NCBI GenBank assembly: GCA_031411495.1
Contig: JANOBD010000180.1
Coordinates: 1 to 64,000, forward strand
Length of the DNA stretch: 64,000 nt
Reading direction: 5' to 3'
From: JANOBD01 sp031411495
GTDB lineage: Bacteria; Planctomycetota; Phycisphaerae; Tepidisphaerales; Tepidisphaeraceae
The position numbers and the translations under genes were made by a program. This document shows, one piece after another, positions 55,218-63,117 of the stretch. Numbering within the stretch: position 1 is the first letter of the stretch; each line of letters begins with the position of its first letter. The notes beneath the pieces are model-generated. The model was not told the origin of the DNA, did not search any database, and saw nothing but the letters and a program-made list of their open reading frames with translations.

Positions 55218-58200
55218 ATGACTTCCAAACATCGATACAAGCGGGCGGTTCTGACTGCCGTTCTGGCGACGGCTGCTTTCGGCCCCCGCGCATCGGCGGT
55301 CATCGACCACTATTCGAGCAGCGGCGATAATCACTTCGTCGGCACGTTTCTGCCGCTCGATTCTCCCGCGGCGATCGCGGCATCGTTCGACCTGATGAAA
55401 GATGTCTATGGCACGCGGCGAGTTTACTGGCGCGGACTCCAGGAGTCGTCTTACGTCCAGGGCGCGCCGAGACCCGAAAACGTTGTCATCAACAAGGTGA
55501 TCGGGCAGGCGCGCGACTACATCGACAACATGAACATCAACCTCGTGGCGTCGAATGCCGCTCACGCCCGCGGGATGGAGTTCTGGGGCGCGACACAACT
55601 CTATGACTGGGGCGTCGAGGCAAAGGACCCGATCTTCTACGGAACGCCGGGAGAGTATGAACATCCGCTGCGCGCCGATCACCCTGAATGGAGGCCGGTC
55701 GACAAGTATGGCGACCGACGGCAGGGTGGGCCGATCGAGTTCGCCTATCCCGCGGCACGCACTGCCACCACGAATTGGGTGAAGAACGAACTCCAGGCCG
55801 CCAACTACGACGGCGTCTTCTTCATGACCTATGCCGAGAACTTCACACAGCGCCACGTCGACGAGTTCGGATTCAGCGATCCCATCGTGAACGAGTACAA
55901 GCTTCGCTACGGCAAGAACCTTCGCCGAGACACGCTTGATGCCACCGACCGCCAGCGTTGGTACGACCTTCGCGGCGAGCACACGACGGCATTCCTGAGC
56001 GAGCTCAAGACGGCGCTGACCCCGATCAACAAGAAGGTCGGAATGGCTGTGAACGCACAGACGAACGCGATGGACAAGGCGTCCTACTGGATCGGCCTGC
56101 CGTACACGATCGCCGGCAACCAGACGATGGATTGGAGGACCTGGGCCCAGAACGACTCGGTTGATCTTCTATCAATTTGGGGGACCAATCCGGACAATCT
56201 CGCGATCCTCCAGGCTCAAACCGCGGGAACGGGAACCGAGACGTCGCTTGTGACCAGCGAAATCTACAACTCGGCAAACCAGCCCGTACTCGCATCCGGT
56301 ACGCCCGTGACCGGCGCTTACAACATGGATGAGGATTATCTGCTCCGCAGCAACATCCCTGTTCAACCACTCTCCTCATTGAGTTCGCCCGACCAGTACA
56401 AGCAAATGCGCGTATTGGCCCAGATCATGACCGGCACGACGACCGCGACAGCGGCAGACGTTACGCCTTTGCTGACGCATCCGAACCTCATCGCACGACG
56501 CATGGCGCTGCGGTCGCTGGGCAAGATCGGAGATCCCGCGTCGGTTCCTCTCATCGAAGCCCGCTTGACAGATTCTGAATCGGGTATTCGGAATGCCGCC
56601 GTCTACGCACTGGCGGACAAGAATCGGCCCGAGAGCGCACAGCTGATCCTTGATGCGGTCGCGCTGCACGGTAACGCGTCGTTCATGGAGGGCGCAGTGC
56701 TGGTGCTTCGGAACATGACCACGGCTCCGTCTGTACTGCTCAACGCAATTCAGACCAGTCCGGATGGGGAGGTCCGCTCCGTGGCGATGCGCTCGCTGGC
56801 GGCGGCCAACAGTACGCTCACGCCGGCGATGTTGCCGACGTTTACGGCGGCGATGAATGATCCCGAGATGTATGTCCGCGCCTACGCAGTGGAAGCGATG
56901 GGACGCGTGGGATCGAGCAACACCAATGTCACCACATTGATCAACGCCATGACGACCAGTTCGGATTCGGTGGTATCCGTCCGCTCGGCCCAGTCGCTTC
57001 GGACGCTTCTGGCGGCGTCGGATTCGGCCGCGCTTCCGCGAAAGATCGAAATCATCGATGGCATGGAGGTTCTGTTCCGCAAGTTCGGAAGCGCCGGCAC
57101 GCGAAGCGACAAGGATTGGGCCTTCAGACCCGTGGGCAAGGCGATGTACGACACCGTGCCCGATGGGCGCACGCGCCTGCGCACCGTCATGAACCAGCGC
57201 ATCGACCGAATTGCGGCCGAGAACGCATGGGACATCCTGCACCTGCAGCAGACGCCCGGCGCGTTCGTAAATGTCACCGAGACGGCGGACTCCTTCGCCC
57301 ATTTCAAGCGGCCACGTTTCACGACCATTGTCGGCGCTTCCGATTCGTTCGACACAAAACCCAACGGCACGCTGATTAACAGCCAACCGGCACAGATCGG
57401 TCAGACGTGGCTTGTGACGCAAGGCACGCCGGCGGACCAGGTCGTGCAATCGACGATCAGCCGGAGCGGGAATGCGCTCAAGACGGTTCGCCGGGCCGGA
57501 GGATCTCATGAAGTTCGCCTCACCAGCGATGCCTGGGACGGGGTCGCGGCGGAAATCTCGACCGTGACCGCAAAGGCCGATTGGCTACGGACCAGCACCA
57601 ATGACCTCACCGCCTTCGGCATCGACATCGGTGCGGGGATTGAGGCGCAGATCAGCGTCGATGCCAACTCGTTCTACCGTGTGTGGCAGACGAACGGCAC
57701 AGCCAATGGCGGTACGTATCTGCAGACCAATGTGCCCGCGGGTGTGGGCGGATGGGAGTCGATCGAAATTGCCCTCACCTACAATTCCGTCAGTGGGACC
57801 ACGTTATCTGGAACCTACGACGTGTTCTTATCTCGAGATGCGCTTGGCTCGCTGGGCGCAATGAGCCGCACGATGATCGCGGAGAACGTCCCGATCCACA
57901 CGCTCGCCGAGAGAACGCTTCAGAACCTTTTCATCTCGAATCAGCCTAACGGCGCGCTCGACGTGACGACGTATTGGGATAACGTCTCCCTGTCGGTCGG
58001 CGCGGCCTTGCCATCCGTCTACGGCGACGCCAACCTCGACAGCGTCGTCAACTCGCTCGACTACAACATCCTAGCGAGTCACCTCGGCCAGACTGCCGTG
58101 CTCTGGACGGATGGCGATTTCAATTACGACGGGGTCGTTAACAACGCCGACATGCAACTGCTGATCGATAACTACTCACCTGCGAAGTGGGCGGTCGATA

Positions 58201-59189
58201 GCTCAGGAGATTGGAGCATTGCGGCCAACTGGACGGGCGAAGTGCCGAATGTCCCTATCGCGACCGCACTGTTCGGGCCGGTGATTACCGCGCCGCGCAC
58301 GGTCAACAACTCTGCGGCGGTCACCGTCGGGACGCTGACATTCAACAATCTCAATTCCTACAAACTCAGCGGGAGTGGATCCCTGACCCTTGCCGCAGCT
58401 CTCGGATCGGCCCAGCTCAATGTGCAGCAGGGCTCTCACGAGATCAATCTGCCTGTTTCGTTTGCGACCGATGCGAGTATCAACGTCGCAGCGGGTGCGG
58501 GGCTTTTGATTTCGCAGCCGATGACCATCCAATCCGGCAAGACCGTCACCAAGAACGGGTCGCTGATCGTTTCGAACACGCTGACTCTGAACTCGAACGC
58601 GAAACTTCTACTCGATTCCGGATCGACCTCCGTCAAGGGCGCTCCGATTATGCAGGCCGGTTCGGTCATCGATGTGCAGGACAATTCTCTCTTGATCGAT
58701 TACGCGAACCAGCCCAACCCATCGTCGGCGGTCAGGGCGCTGCTGGTCGGCGGCTATGCCGGCGGATCGTGGAATGGCCCCGGCATCAACACGTCGTTGG
58801 CCGTCTCCGGCAGGGGCCTTGGATGGAATGACAACCCGGCAACTTCATCGATCCTGATCAAGTTCACGTACCGCGGCGATACGAACCTCGACTCGATAGT
58901 GAACTTTGACGACCTGCTGGCACTGGCACAGGCGTACGGATCGAACGGGCAATGGGCCAACGGAGATAGCGACTACAACGGGTTGGTCAATTTCGATGAT
59001 CTGCTGGCGCTGGCTCAGAACTATGGGCTCGCGGCGATGAGCGATGGCGAGGCGGCGCGGTTGGCGGGCCTCGGCGGCGCGTCATTCGCCAGTGATTGGG
59101 CCCTCGCGACGTCCCTCGTGCCTGAGCCGGGATCGTTTTTCCTTTCAGGACTGGCCTTTGCGAGCCTCAAGCGGCGACGCAATCCGTAA
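55218..59189 (+). CDS. Giant TIM-barrel/HEAT/PEP-CTERM surface protein
   Basis: A 1323-aa protein with a signal peptide (LTAVLATAAFGPRASA). The order is: family-10-like barrel, residues ~30-390 (DHPEWRPVDKYGDRRQGGPIEFAYP, FFMTYAENFT); HEAT-like repeats ~400-680 (TPLLTHPNLIARRMALRSLGKI); a jelly roll ~700-930; dockerin-like loops (VYGDANLDSVVNSLDYN); a beta-strand array with WAVDSSGDWSIAANW; two more calcium loops (VNFDDLLALAQAYG, VNFDDLLALAQNYG); and a PEP-CTERM tail (LVPEPGS, hydrophobic, KRRR). It combines the 52990 product with the C-terminal module of the 42461 product, which shows domain shuffling. Likely surface-bound glycan processing. Confidence 0.8.
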   Translation: MTSKHRYKRAVLTAVLATAAFGPRASAVIDHYSSSGDNHFVGTFLPLDSPAAIAASFDLMKDVYGTRRVYWRGLQESSYVQGAPRPENVVINKVIGQARDYIDNMNINLVASNAAHARGMEFWGATQLYDWGVEAKDPIFYGTPGEYEHPLRADHPEWRPVDKYGDRRQGGPIEFAYPAARTATTNWVKNELQAANYDGVFFMTYAENFTQRHVDEFGFSDPIVNEYKLRYGKNLRRDTLDATDRQRWYDLRGEHTTAFLSELKTALTPINKKVGMAVNAQTNAMDKASYWIGLPYTIAGNQTMDWRTWAQNDSVDLLSIWGTNPDNLAILQAQTAGTGTETSLVTSEIYNSANQPVLASGTPVTGAYNMDEDYLLRSNIPVQPLSSLSSPDQYKQMRVLAQIMTGTTTATAADVTPLLTHPNLIARRMALRSLGKIGDPASVPLIEARLTDSESGIRNAAVYALADKNRPESAQLILDAVALHGNASFMEGAVLVLRNMTTAPSVLLNAIQTSPDGEVRSVAMRSLAAANSTLTPAMLPTFTAAMNDPEMYVRAYAVEAMGRVGSSNTNVTTLINAMTTSSDSVVSVRSAQSLRTLLAASDSAALPRKIEIIDGMEVLFRKFGSAGTRSDKDWAFRPVGKAMYDTVPDGRTRLRTVMNQRIDRIAAENAWDILHLQQTPGAFVNVTETADSFAHFKRPRFTTIVGASDSFDTKPNGTLINSQPAQIGQTWLVTQGTPADQVVQSTISRSGNALKTVRRAGGSHEVRLTSDAWDGVAAEISTVTAKADWLRTSTNDLTAFGIDIGAGIEAQISVDANSFYRVWQTNGTANGGTYLQTNVPAGVGGWESIEIALTYNSVSGTTLSGTYDVFLSRDALGSLGAMSRTMIAENVPIHTLAERTLQNLFISNQPNGALDVTTYWDNVSLSVGAALPSVYGDANLDSVVNSLDYNILASHLGQTAVLWTDGDFNYDGVVNNADMQLLIDNYSPAKWAVDSSGDWSIAANWTGEVPNVPIATALFGPVITAPRTVNNSAAVTVGTLTFNNLNSYKLSGSGSLTLAAALGSAQLNVQQGSHEINLPVSFATDASINVAAGAGLLISQPMTIQSGKTVTKNGSLIVSNTLTLNSNAKLLLDSGSTSVKGAPIMQAGSVIDVQDNSLLIDYANQPNPSSAVRALLVGGYAGGSWNGPGINTSLAVSGRGLGWNDNPATSSILIKFTYRGDTNLDSIVNFDDLLALAQAYGSNGQWANGDSDYNGLVNFDDLLALAQNYGLAAMSDGEAARLAGLGGASFASDWALATSLVPEPGSFFLSGLAFASLKRRRNP

Positions 59190-59228
59190 GGTCGAAGGTT
59201 AAAGGTCGAAGTAGGAAGGAGCCGCTCG

Positions 59229-59729
59229 ATGGGTGTTCGCGAAGCGCTAAACAAGAATGGTGCGGCAAAGGTCGTTATCGGTGCTCTTCTGGTTCTAGGC
59301 GCCCTATGGTGGCTGATGAGCTCGACGAACGTTGCCGGCCAAGGAAAACCCAAGGCATTTTACACGACCGATGACGGCGCGACCTGGTTTGCCGACGACG
59401 CCGACAAACTTCCCCCTTTCGATCACGACGGAAAGAAGGCCGTCATGTGTTTCGTCTACAAGGCTGGGGAACGCGGCACTCCGTTCGTCTCTCACCTTCA
59501 GCGATTCACGCCCGAGGGTATCAAGCAGATCGAGGACGCGAAATCATCGAAAGAGTTCAACCCCGTCGGATTCAATTCCAGCCAGCGTGCGACGGTTGAA
59601 ATCAAGCTGCCAAAGACAGGCGACAAGGGATGGCTCCCCGTCAATGACCCGCGCGCCTTGGCAATTCAGCAGGTGAAGCTTCCCGCGGGCGCAAGCGGCG
59701 AGCTGATCGCGGTTGATCCAAACAAGTAG
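59229..59729 (+). CDS. Membrane-anchored hypothetical protein
   Basis: A 166-aa protein with one N-terminal helix (about residues 14-31, AKVVIGALLVLGALWWLMSS) and a soluble outer domain containing FYTTDDGATWFADDADKLPPF and GFNSSQRATVEIKLPKTGDKGWLPVNDP. The TTDDG-x-TWF opening resembles other planctomycete small anchored proteins, but no function is known. It stands alone between the giant surface protein and the dehydrogenase. Confidence 0.65.
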   Translation: MGVREALNKNGAAKVVIGALLVLGALWWLMSSTNVAGQGKPKAFYTTDDGATWFADDADKLPPFDHDGKKAVMCFVYKAGERGTPFVSHLQRFTPEGIKQIEDAKSSKEFNPVGFNSSQRATVEIKLPKTGDKGWLPVNDPRALAIQQVKLPAGASGELIAVDPNK

Positions 59730-59760
59730 ATCCTGTTCGAGATGCAAAGGGTAACCCGCC

Positions 59761-60783
59761 ATGAAAGCAGCCGTAGTCGAGTCGCGCGGCCAACTGGTCG
59801 TGAAGGAGATCGCCGAGCCAACCGTCGGCGACTATGACGTCCTTTGCCAGATGCTCTACGGATCGACCTGCTCGTCGACGGATCAGCATCTCATCGAAGA
59901 CAAGATGCCTTGGAAAGTGCAGTTTCCGATCGTGCTCGGTCACGAGAGTATCGGCAGGGCGATCAAGATCGGGCCGAAGGTGAGATCATTCAAGATTGGG
60001 GACCTCATCTCACGGGTCGGCACTCCACCCATCCCCGAAGTCGGGCTCAATGTCAGCTGGGGTGGCTTCTGTGAATTGGGGATTGCCAAGGACCATCGCG
60101 CCATGCGCGAGGATGGTGTGCCTCGTGAGCAGTGGAAGTCGTATCGGATCAACCAGGTCATCCCGGCGACGTACGATCCAGCGGCATCTACGATGATCAT
60201 CACGTGGCGCGAGACGCTCAGCTACGTTCGTAGGCTGGGCGTCGGCAAGGGGAGCCGAGTTGTCGTCATCGGCTCGGGCGGAACGGGTCTGGCTTTTATG
60301 GTTCATGCCCGGAATCTGGGAGCTTCGGCAATCGCCTGTATCGGAAATCCGTCTCGACAGGATGCTGCCACCAAGGTCGGCGCGACAAGCTATTTCGACT
60401 ACAAGCGCCCAGACCTGTTTGAGGCGATGCAGGCCAAGAACTGCGAGTTCGATTTCATCATCGATTCGGTCGGAAAGGCCGGCATGCTCAATGGTGTACT
60501 GCCGCTTCTCAAGCCCGAGGGCATGGTGTCGATCTACGGACTCGACGACTACGACACGATGCAGATCAACCCGTTCCGGGCGCAGGGAACGTTCACCGTC
60601 TACGGCGGCGCGTATGACGAAGAAGAAGCCCACGAACAGGTCATTGCAAGGATGGCCGATGGGTCGCTCAACGCAAACGATTGGTTGGACCTTGCCCATC
60701 CGTTTCCATTGCGCGACATCAACCAGGCGATTGATGCAGTCCGAACCCGCAAGATGATCAAGGCGCTCGTCCGGCTTGGATAG
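59761..60783 (+). CDS. Zinc-binding medium-chain dehydrogenase
   Basis: A 340-aa NAD(P)-dependent dehydrogenase of the MDR family. The catalytic zinc site has Cys37 (STCSSTDQHL) and His61-Glu62 (LGHESIG). The cofactor motif is VVIGSGGTGL. The structural-zinc cysteine cluster typical of classical alcohol dehydrogenases is missing. The oxidised substrate is probably a sugar or polyol, inferred from context. ATG 59761 begins at the family N-terminus MKAAVVESRG. It is the last rightward gene before the convergent leftward operon. Confidence 0.85.
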   Translation: MKAAVVESRGQLVVKEIAEPTVGDYDVLCQMLYGSTCSSTDQHLIEDKMPWKVQFPIVLGHESIGRAIKIGPKVRSFKIGDLISRVGTPPIPEVGLNVSWGGFCELGIAKDHRAMREDGVPREQWKSYRINQVIPATYDPAASTMIITWRETLSYVRRLGVGKGSRVVVIGSGGTGLAFMVHARNLGASAIACIGNPSRQDAATKVGATSYFDYKRPDLFEAMQAKNCEFDFIIDSVGKAGMLNGVLPLLKPEGMVSIYGLDDYDTMQINPFRAQGTFTVYGGAYDEEEAHEQVIARMADGSLNANDWLDLAHPFPLRDINQAIDAVRTRKMIKALVRLG

Positions 60784-60801
60784 TTGAATTAAGCGATCGA
60801 C

Positions 60802-61746
60802 TCAGCGCTCAAGTGCCTTTGCGATCCGACGCATCCATTCCTCGGTCGAGGGCAGCGTGGCGAGTGGATCGTGAGCCTCGACGCCGGCGCGAATGAGGAT
60901 CGGTAGAATCGGCAGCGGCCTGGGAAGGCCCATGTCAACGAATCGGACCGCCACCCACTGAGGCAGGTACGGATAAAGGAGCAGGGGCTGATGCGCCATC
61001 TCCAAGTCGTGAAGCTTCGCCGCCACTCCTCGGAGCGTTTGCTCATCTGGCGGAGACTCGATCAGGACGGCGCAGCGCGATGATGACGTACGCAGATACG
61101 TCTGGGCCGACATCAAGGCTACATCATTGGTTCTCGTCGATTCGCCCGGGTCCGCCTCATCAACGATCACAATCCTTCTGTCACCAAGCCATTGCCGAAC
61201 GACCTCGGTTGGGTGCGGCGCGGCCTTTTCCTGTTCGATAAACTCATCCAGAAATCCTGCGTTCCAGTTCGGATCCTTTCGGATGTCGTAATCGAGATTG
61301 AGTGACGTGTACGGCTTGCCCTTGACGCGCATCTCGCCCCAGCATTGGCCGCAGTGGTTGTGCTCGTGATGCACCATCTCCATGCCGATCGTGCCCAATG
61401 CCGACTTGACCCAGCCGATGCAATGGTCGCAGTAGTCCTCATCGGTATGCAGGTTGTTCTTGAGAAGGAAGCCCTTGCTGGGGCATTGACGCATGTCCCA
61501 GCGAAGAATGTTGCTCGACTCATCTAGGGTAAACGTCCAGTCGCACTTTTCGTCCACACCGGTTTGATTCCATGTGTCGTAGAGTCCTCTCAACCCGGCG
61601 CGTTTCCCATTTTCTATGTAGTGAAGCTGGGAGTCGGTACCGATGGCGGCCGCCCAGAGCTCTTTGAGGGCGGCCTCTCCGAAGTGCTTGCGGACGTGGT
61701 GAAACGTCCAGTCGTAGTAGCCGCAGAAGTCCTGTACACCGAGCAT
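60802..61746 (-). CDS. Cys/His-rich protein, ATC-hydrolase-like (larger paralog)
   Basis: A 314-aa protein. Residues 1 to ~165 follow the plan of L-2-amino-thiazoline-4-carboxylate hydrolase-like proteins: HFGEAALKELW helix, DWTF...L strand, RQCPSKGF, then EDYCDHCIGW, and HHEHNHCGQCW. The Cys/His cluster (C-x2-C, H-x-H-x-H, C-x2-C) probably binds metal. Residues ~165-314 are an additional unknown domain. Its start directly abuts the stop of the upstream smaller paralog, so they are coupled. The family call is tentative. Confidence 0.5.
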   Translation of the reverse strand: MLGVQDFCGYYDWTFHHVRKHFGEAALKELWAAAIGTDSQLHYIENGKRAGLRGLYDTWNQTGVDEKCDWTFTLDESSNILRWDMRQCPSKGFLLKNNLHTDEDYCDHCIGWVKSALGTIGMEMVHHEHNHCGQCWGEMRVKGKPYTSLNLDYDIRKDPNWNAGFLDEFIEQEKAAPHPTEVVRQWLGDRRIVIVDEADPGESTRTNDVALMSAQTYLRTSSSRCAVLIESPPDEQTLRGVAAKLHDLEMAHQPLLLYPYLPQWVAVRFVDMGLPRPLPILPILIRAGVEAHDPLATLPSTEEWMRRIAKALER

Positions 61747-62181
61747 TTAGTGCTCCCTTCCGGCAACGGACAGCCGAACGATGCGTTGCCGGCACGATCC
61801 GTTTCCGCCCGAACGTTCGAAACGGCAATTCGCCAATTCTGCCATTGCGCTGGTGACGTGATCGCAGTGGTCACAGAAGTAGGGAACGATGTCCCGGCCA
61901 CAATCTCGCAGATGTTTGATCGCGGGACAGACGGCGACATCCAGTGTGACGGTGGTTTCGTCACTGGTTACGGTAACCTGTGCCTGCGGCTCGTGTTCGA
62001 AGTAGGTGCGCCAGTCGGCGGCGATCGCGGACATCGGCGCTGCGCGCCACGACAGCGCCCGGGCCTTGTAGTACCCGGCTCCAAGTTCGCGCCAATAGCG
62101 AACCAGCGCCGCCATGCCGAATCGATCATGGATGTGACGGAATATCGCGTTGTTTCCGAAGTAGAAATCGGGAGCGGACAT
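61747..62181 (-). CDS. Cys/His-containing protein, ATC-hydrolase-like (smaller paralog)
   Basis: A 144-aa protein from ATG 62181. It shares the plan of the next gene: IHDRFGMAALVRYWRELG helix, then VTLDVAVCPAIKHLRDCG and PYFCDHCDHV. It lacks the H-x-H-x-H cluster and the second domain. The pair could form a two-part enzyme or a hetero-oligomer. It follows the SDR gene by 52 bases in the same operon. Confidence 0.5.
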   Translation of the reverse strand: MSAPDFYFGNNAIFRHIHDRFGMAALVRYWRELGAGYYKARALSWRAAPMSAIAADWRTYFEHEPQAQVTVTSDETTVTLDVAVCPAIKHLRDCGRDIVPYFCDHCDHVTSAMAELANCRFERSGGNGSCRQRIVRLSVAGREH

Positions 62182-62233
62182 TGTTAGATCGTCCTTCACA
62201 TAAAGGGAACACGGATGCCGTCTCTCAGCCCAG

Positions 62234-63016
62234 TCACTTGGCGGTATATCCGCCATCGATTGGGATGTTCGTACCGGTGATGTAGGCGGATGCGTCTGAG
62301 GCGAGAAATACGATCGTCCCTTTGAGATCTTCCTCGTTCGCCATGCGCCCGAGAAAAGTCCGATCGCTGTATCGTTTGACGAACTCGTCAGACTGATCAA
62401 AGAGGAACCCGCCGGGGCTGATGCAGTTCACCCGGACATTGTTGACACCGAGGACGGACGCGGCGTACCGGGTGAGTTGAATCATCCCGCCTTTGTGGAA
62501 GAAGTAATCCGGTGGCGGCGGGTTCGCGATGTCTTTGTAGAGCGATAAGTCCGGCCCGATACAGCCTTGAATGGAACCCACATTGATGATGCTCCCGCGA
62601 CCATTTTCTGCCATCGCGCTTCCGAAGGTGCGGGTCATCATGAAGATCCCCGTCGCGTTCACGCGCATGCTCTCTTCGAACGCCGCCACCGAATCGTTCC
62701 ATGATTTCATCGGACGAAGGACCGAGTTGTTCACCAGGACATCGATTCGGCCATGCTCGCTCACGAGCTGGTCTCTGAGCGCGTTGATGGATTTCTCGCT
62801 CGATTGATCCAACGAACCAACGCGAACGTTCAAACCCTGGGCACGAAAATGCTCGCTCTGCGCTGCAAGTTTTTCGACGTTACGGCTCGCCATGGTCGTC
62901 AACGCGCCCGCCTCGGCGAGCGCCTGCACGATCTGTCTGCCGAACAGGCCGGAGCCGCCTGATACAAGTGCGACTTTACCTTCCAGATTGAAAAGCTGCT
63001 TTACGTTCACTCGCAC
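62234..63016 (-). CDS. SDR-family oxidoreductase
   Basis: A 260-aa short-chain dehydrogenase. The cofactor motif GGSGLFG lies at residues 20-26, followed by NNS (residues 96-98). The catalytic triad is Ser148, Tyr171 and Lys175 (YFFHK), and DGGYTAK is the classical C-terminus. GTG 63016 is the start. It probably oxidises or reduces a sugar-derived hydroxyl or keto group. First gene of the leftward operon; its promoter holds the shared operator, and the ROK regulator is divergent. Confidence 0.9.
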   Translation of the reverse strand: MRVNVKQLFNLEGKVALVSGGSGLFGRQIVQALAEAGALTTMASRNVEKLAAQSEHFRAQGLNVRVGSLDQSSEKSINALRDQLVSEHGRIDVLVNNSVLRPMKSWNDSVAAFEESMRVNATGIFMMTRTFGSAMAENGRGSIINVGSIQGCIGPDLSLYKDIANPPPPDYFFHKGGMIQLTRYAASVLGVNNVRVNCISPGGFLFDQSDEFVKRYSDRTFLGRMANEEDLKGTIVFLASDASAYITGTNIPIDGGYTAK

Positions 63017-63058
63017 TCCAGGTTTTAAGCGGAGTCTCCGCTGTGTGCTCGCGACTTG

Positions 63059-63087
63059 TTTATGGCGGAGATGCCATTAATTGTCAA
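63059..63087 (-). promoter_or_regulatory. Promoter with TGGC-N6-GCCA operator (site 3)
   Basis: On the minus strand: -35 TTGACA (63087-63082), 17-nt spacer, -10 CATAAA (63064-63059). TGGC-ATCTCC-GCCA (63076-63063) begins 5 nt after the -35. The stretch TTGACAATTAATGGC is identical to site 1, 26 kb away. Confidence 0.72.
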
Positions 63088-63117
63088 TCCGATCATTCTG
63101 CGATATCAAAATGGCAC

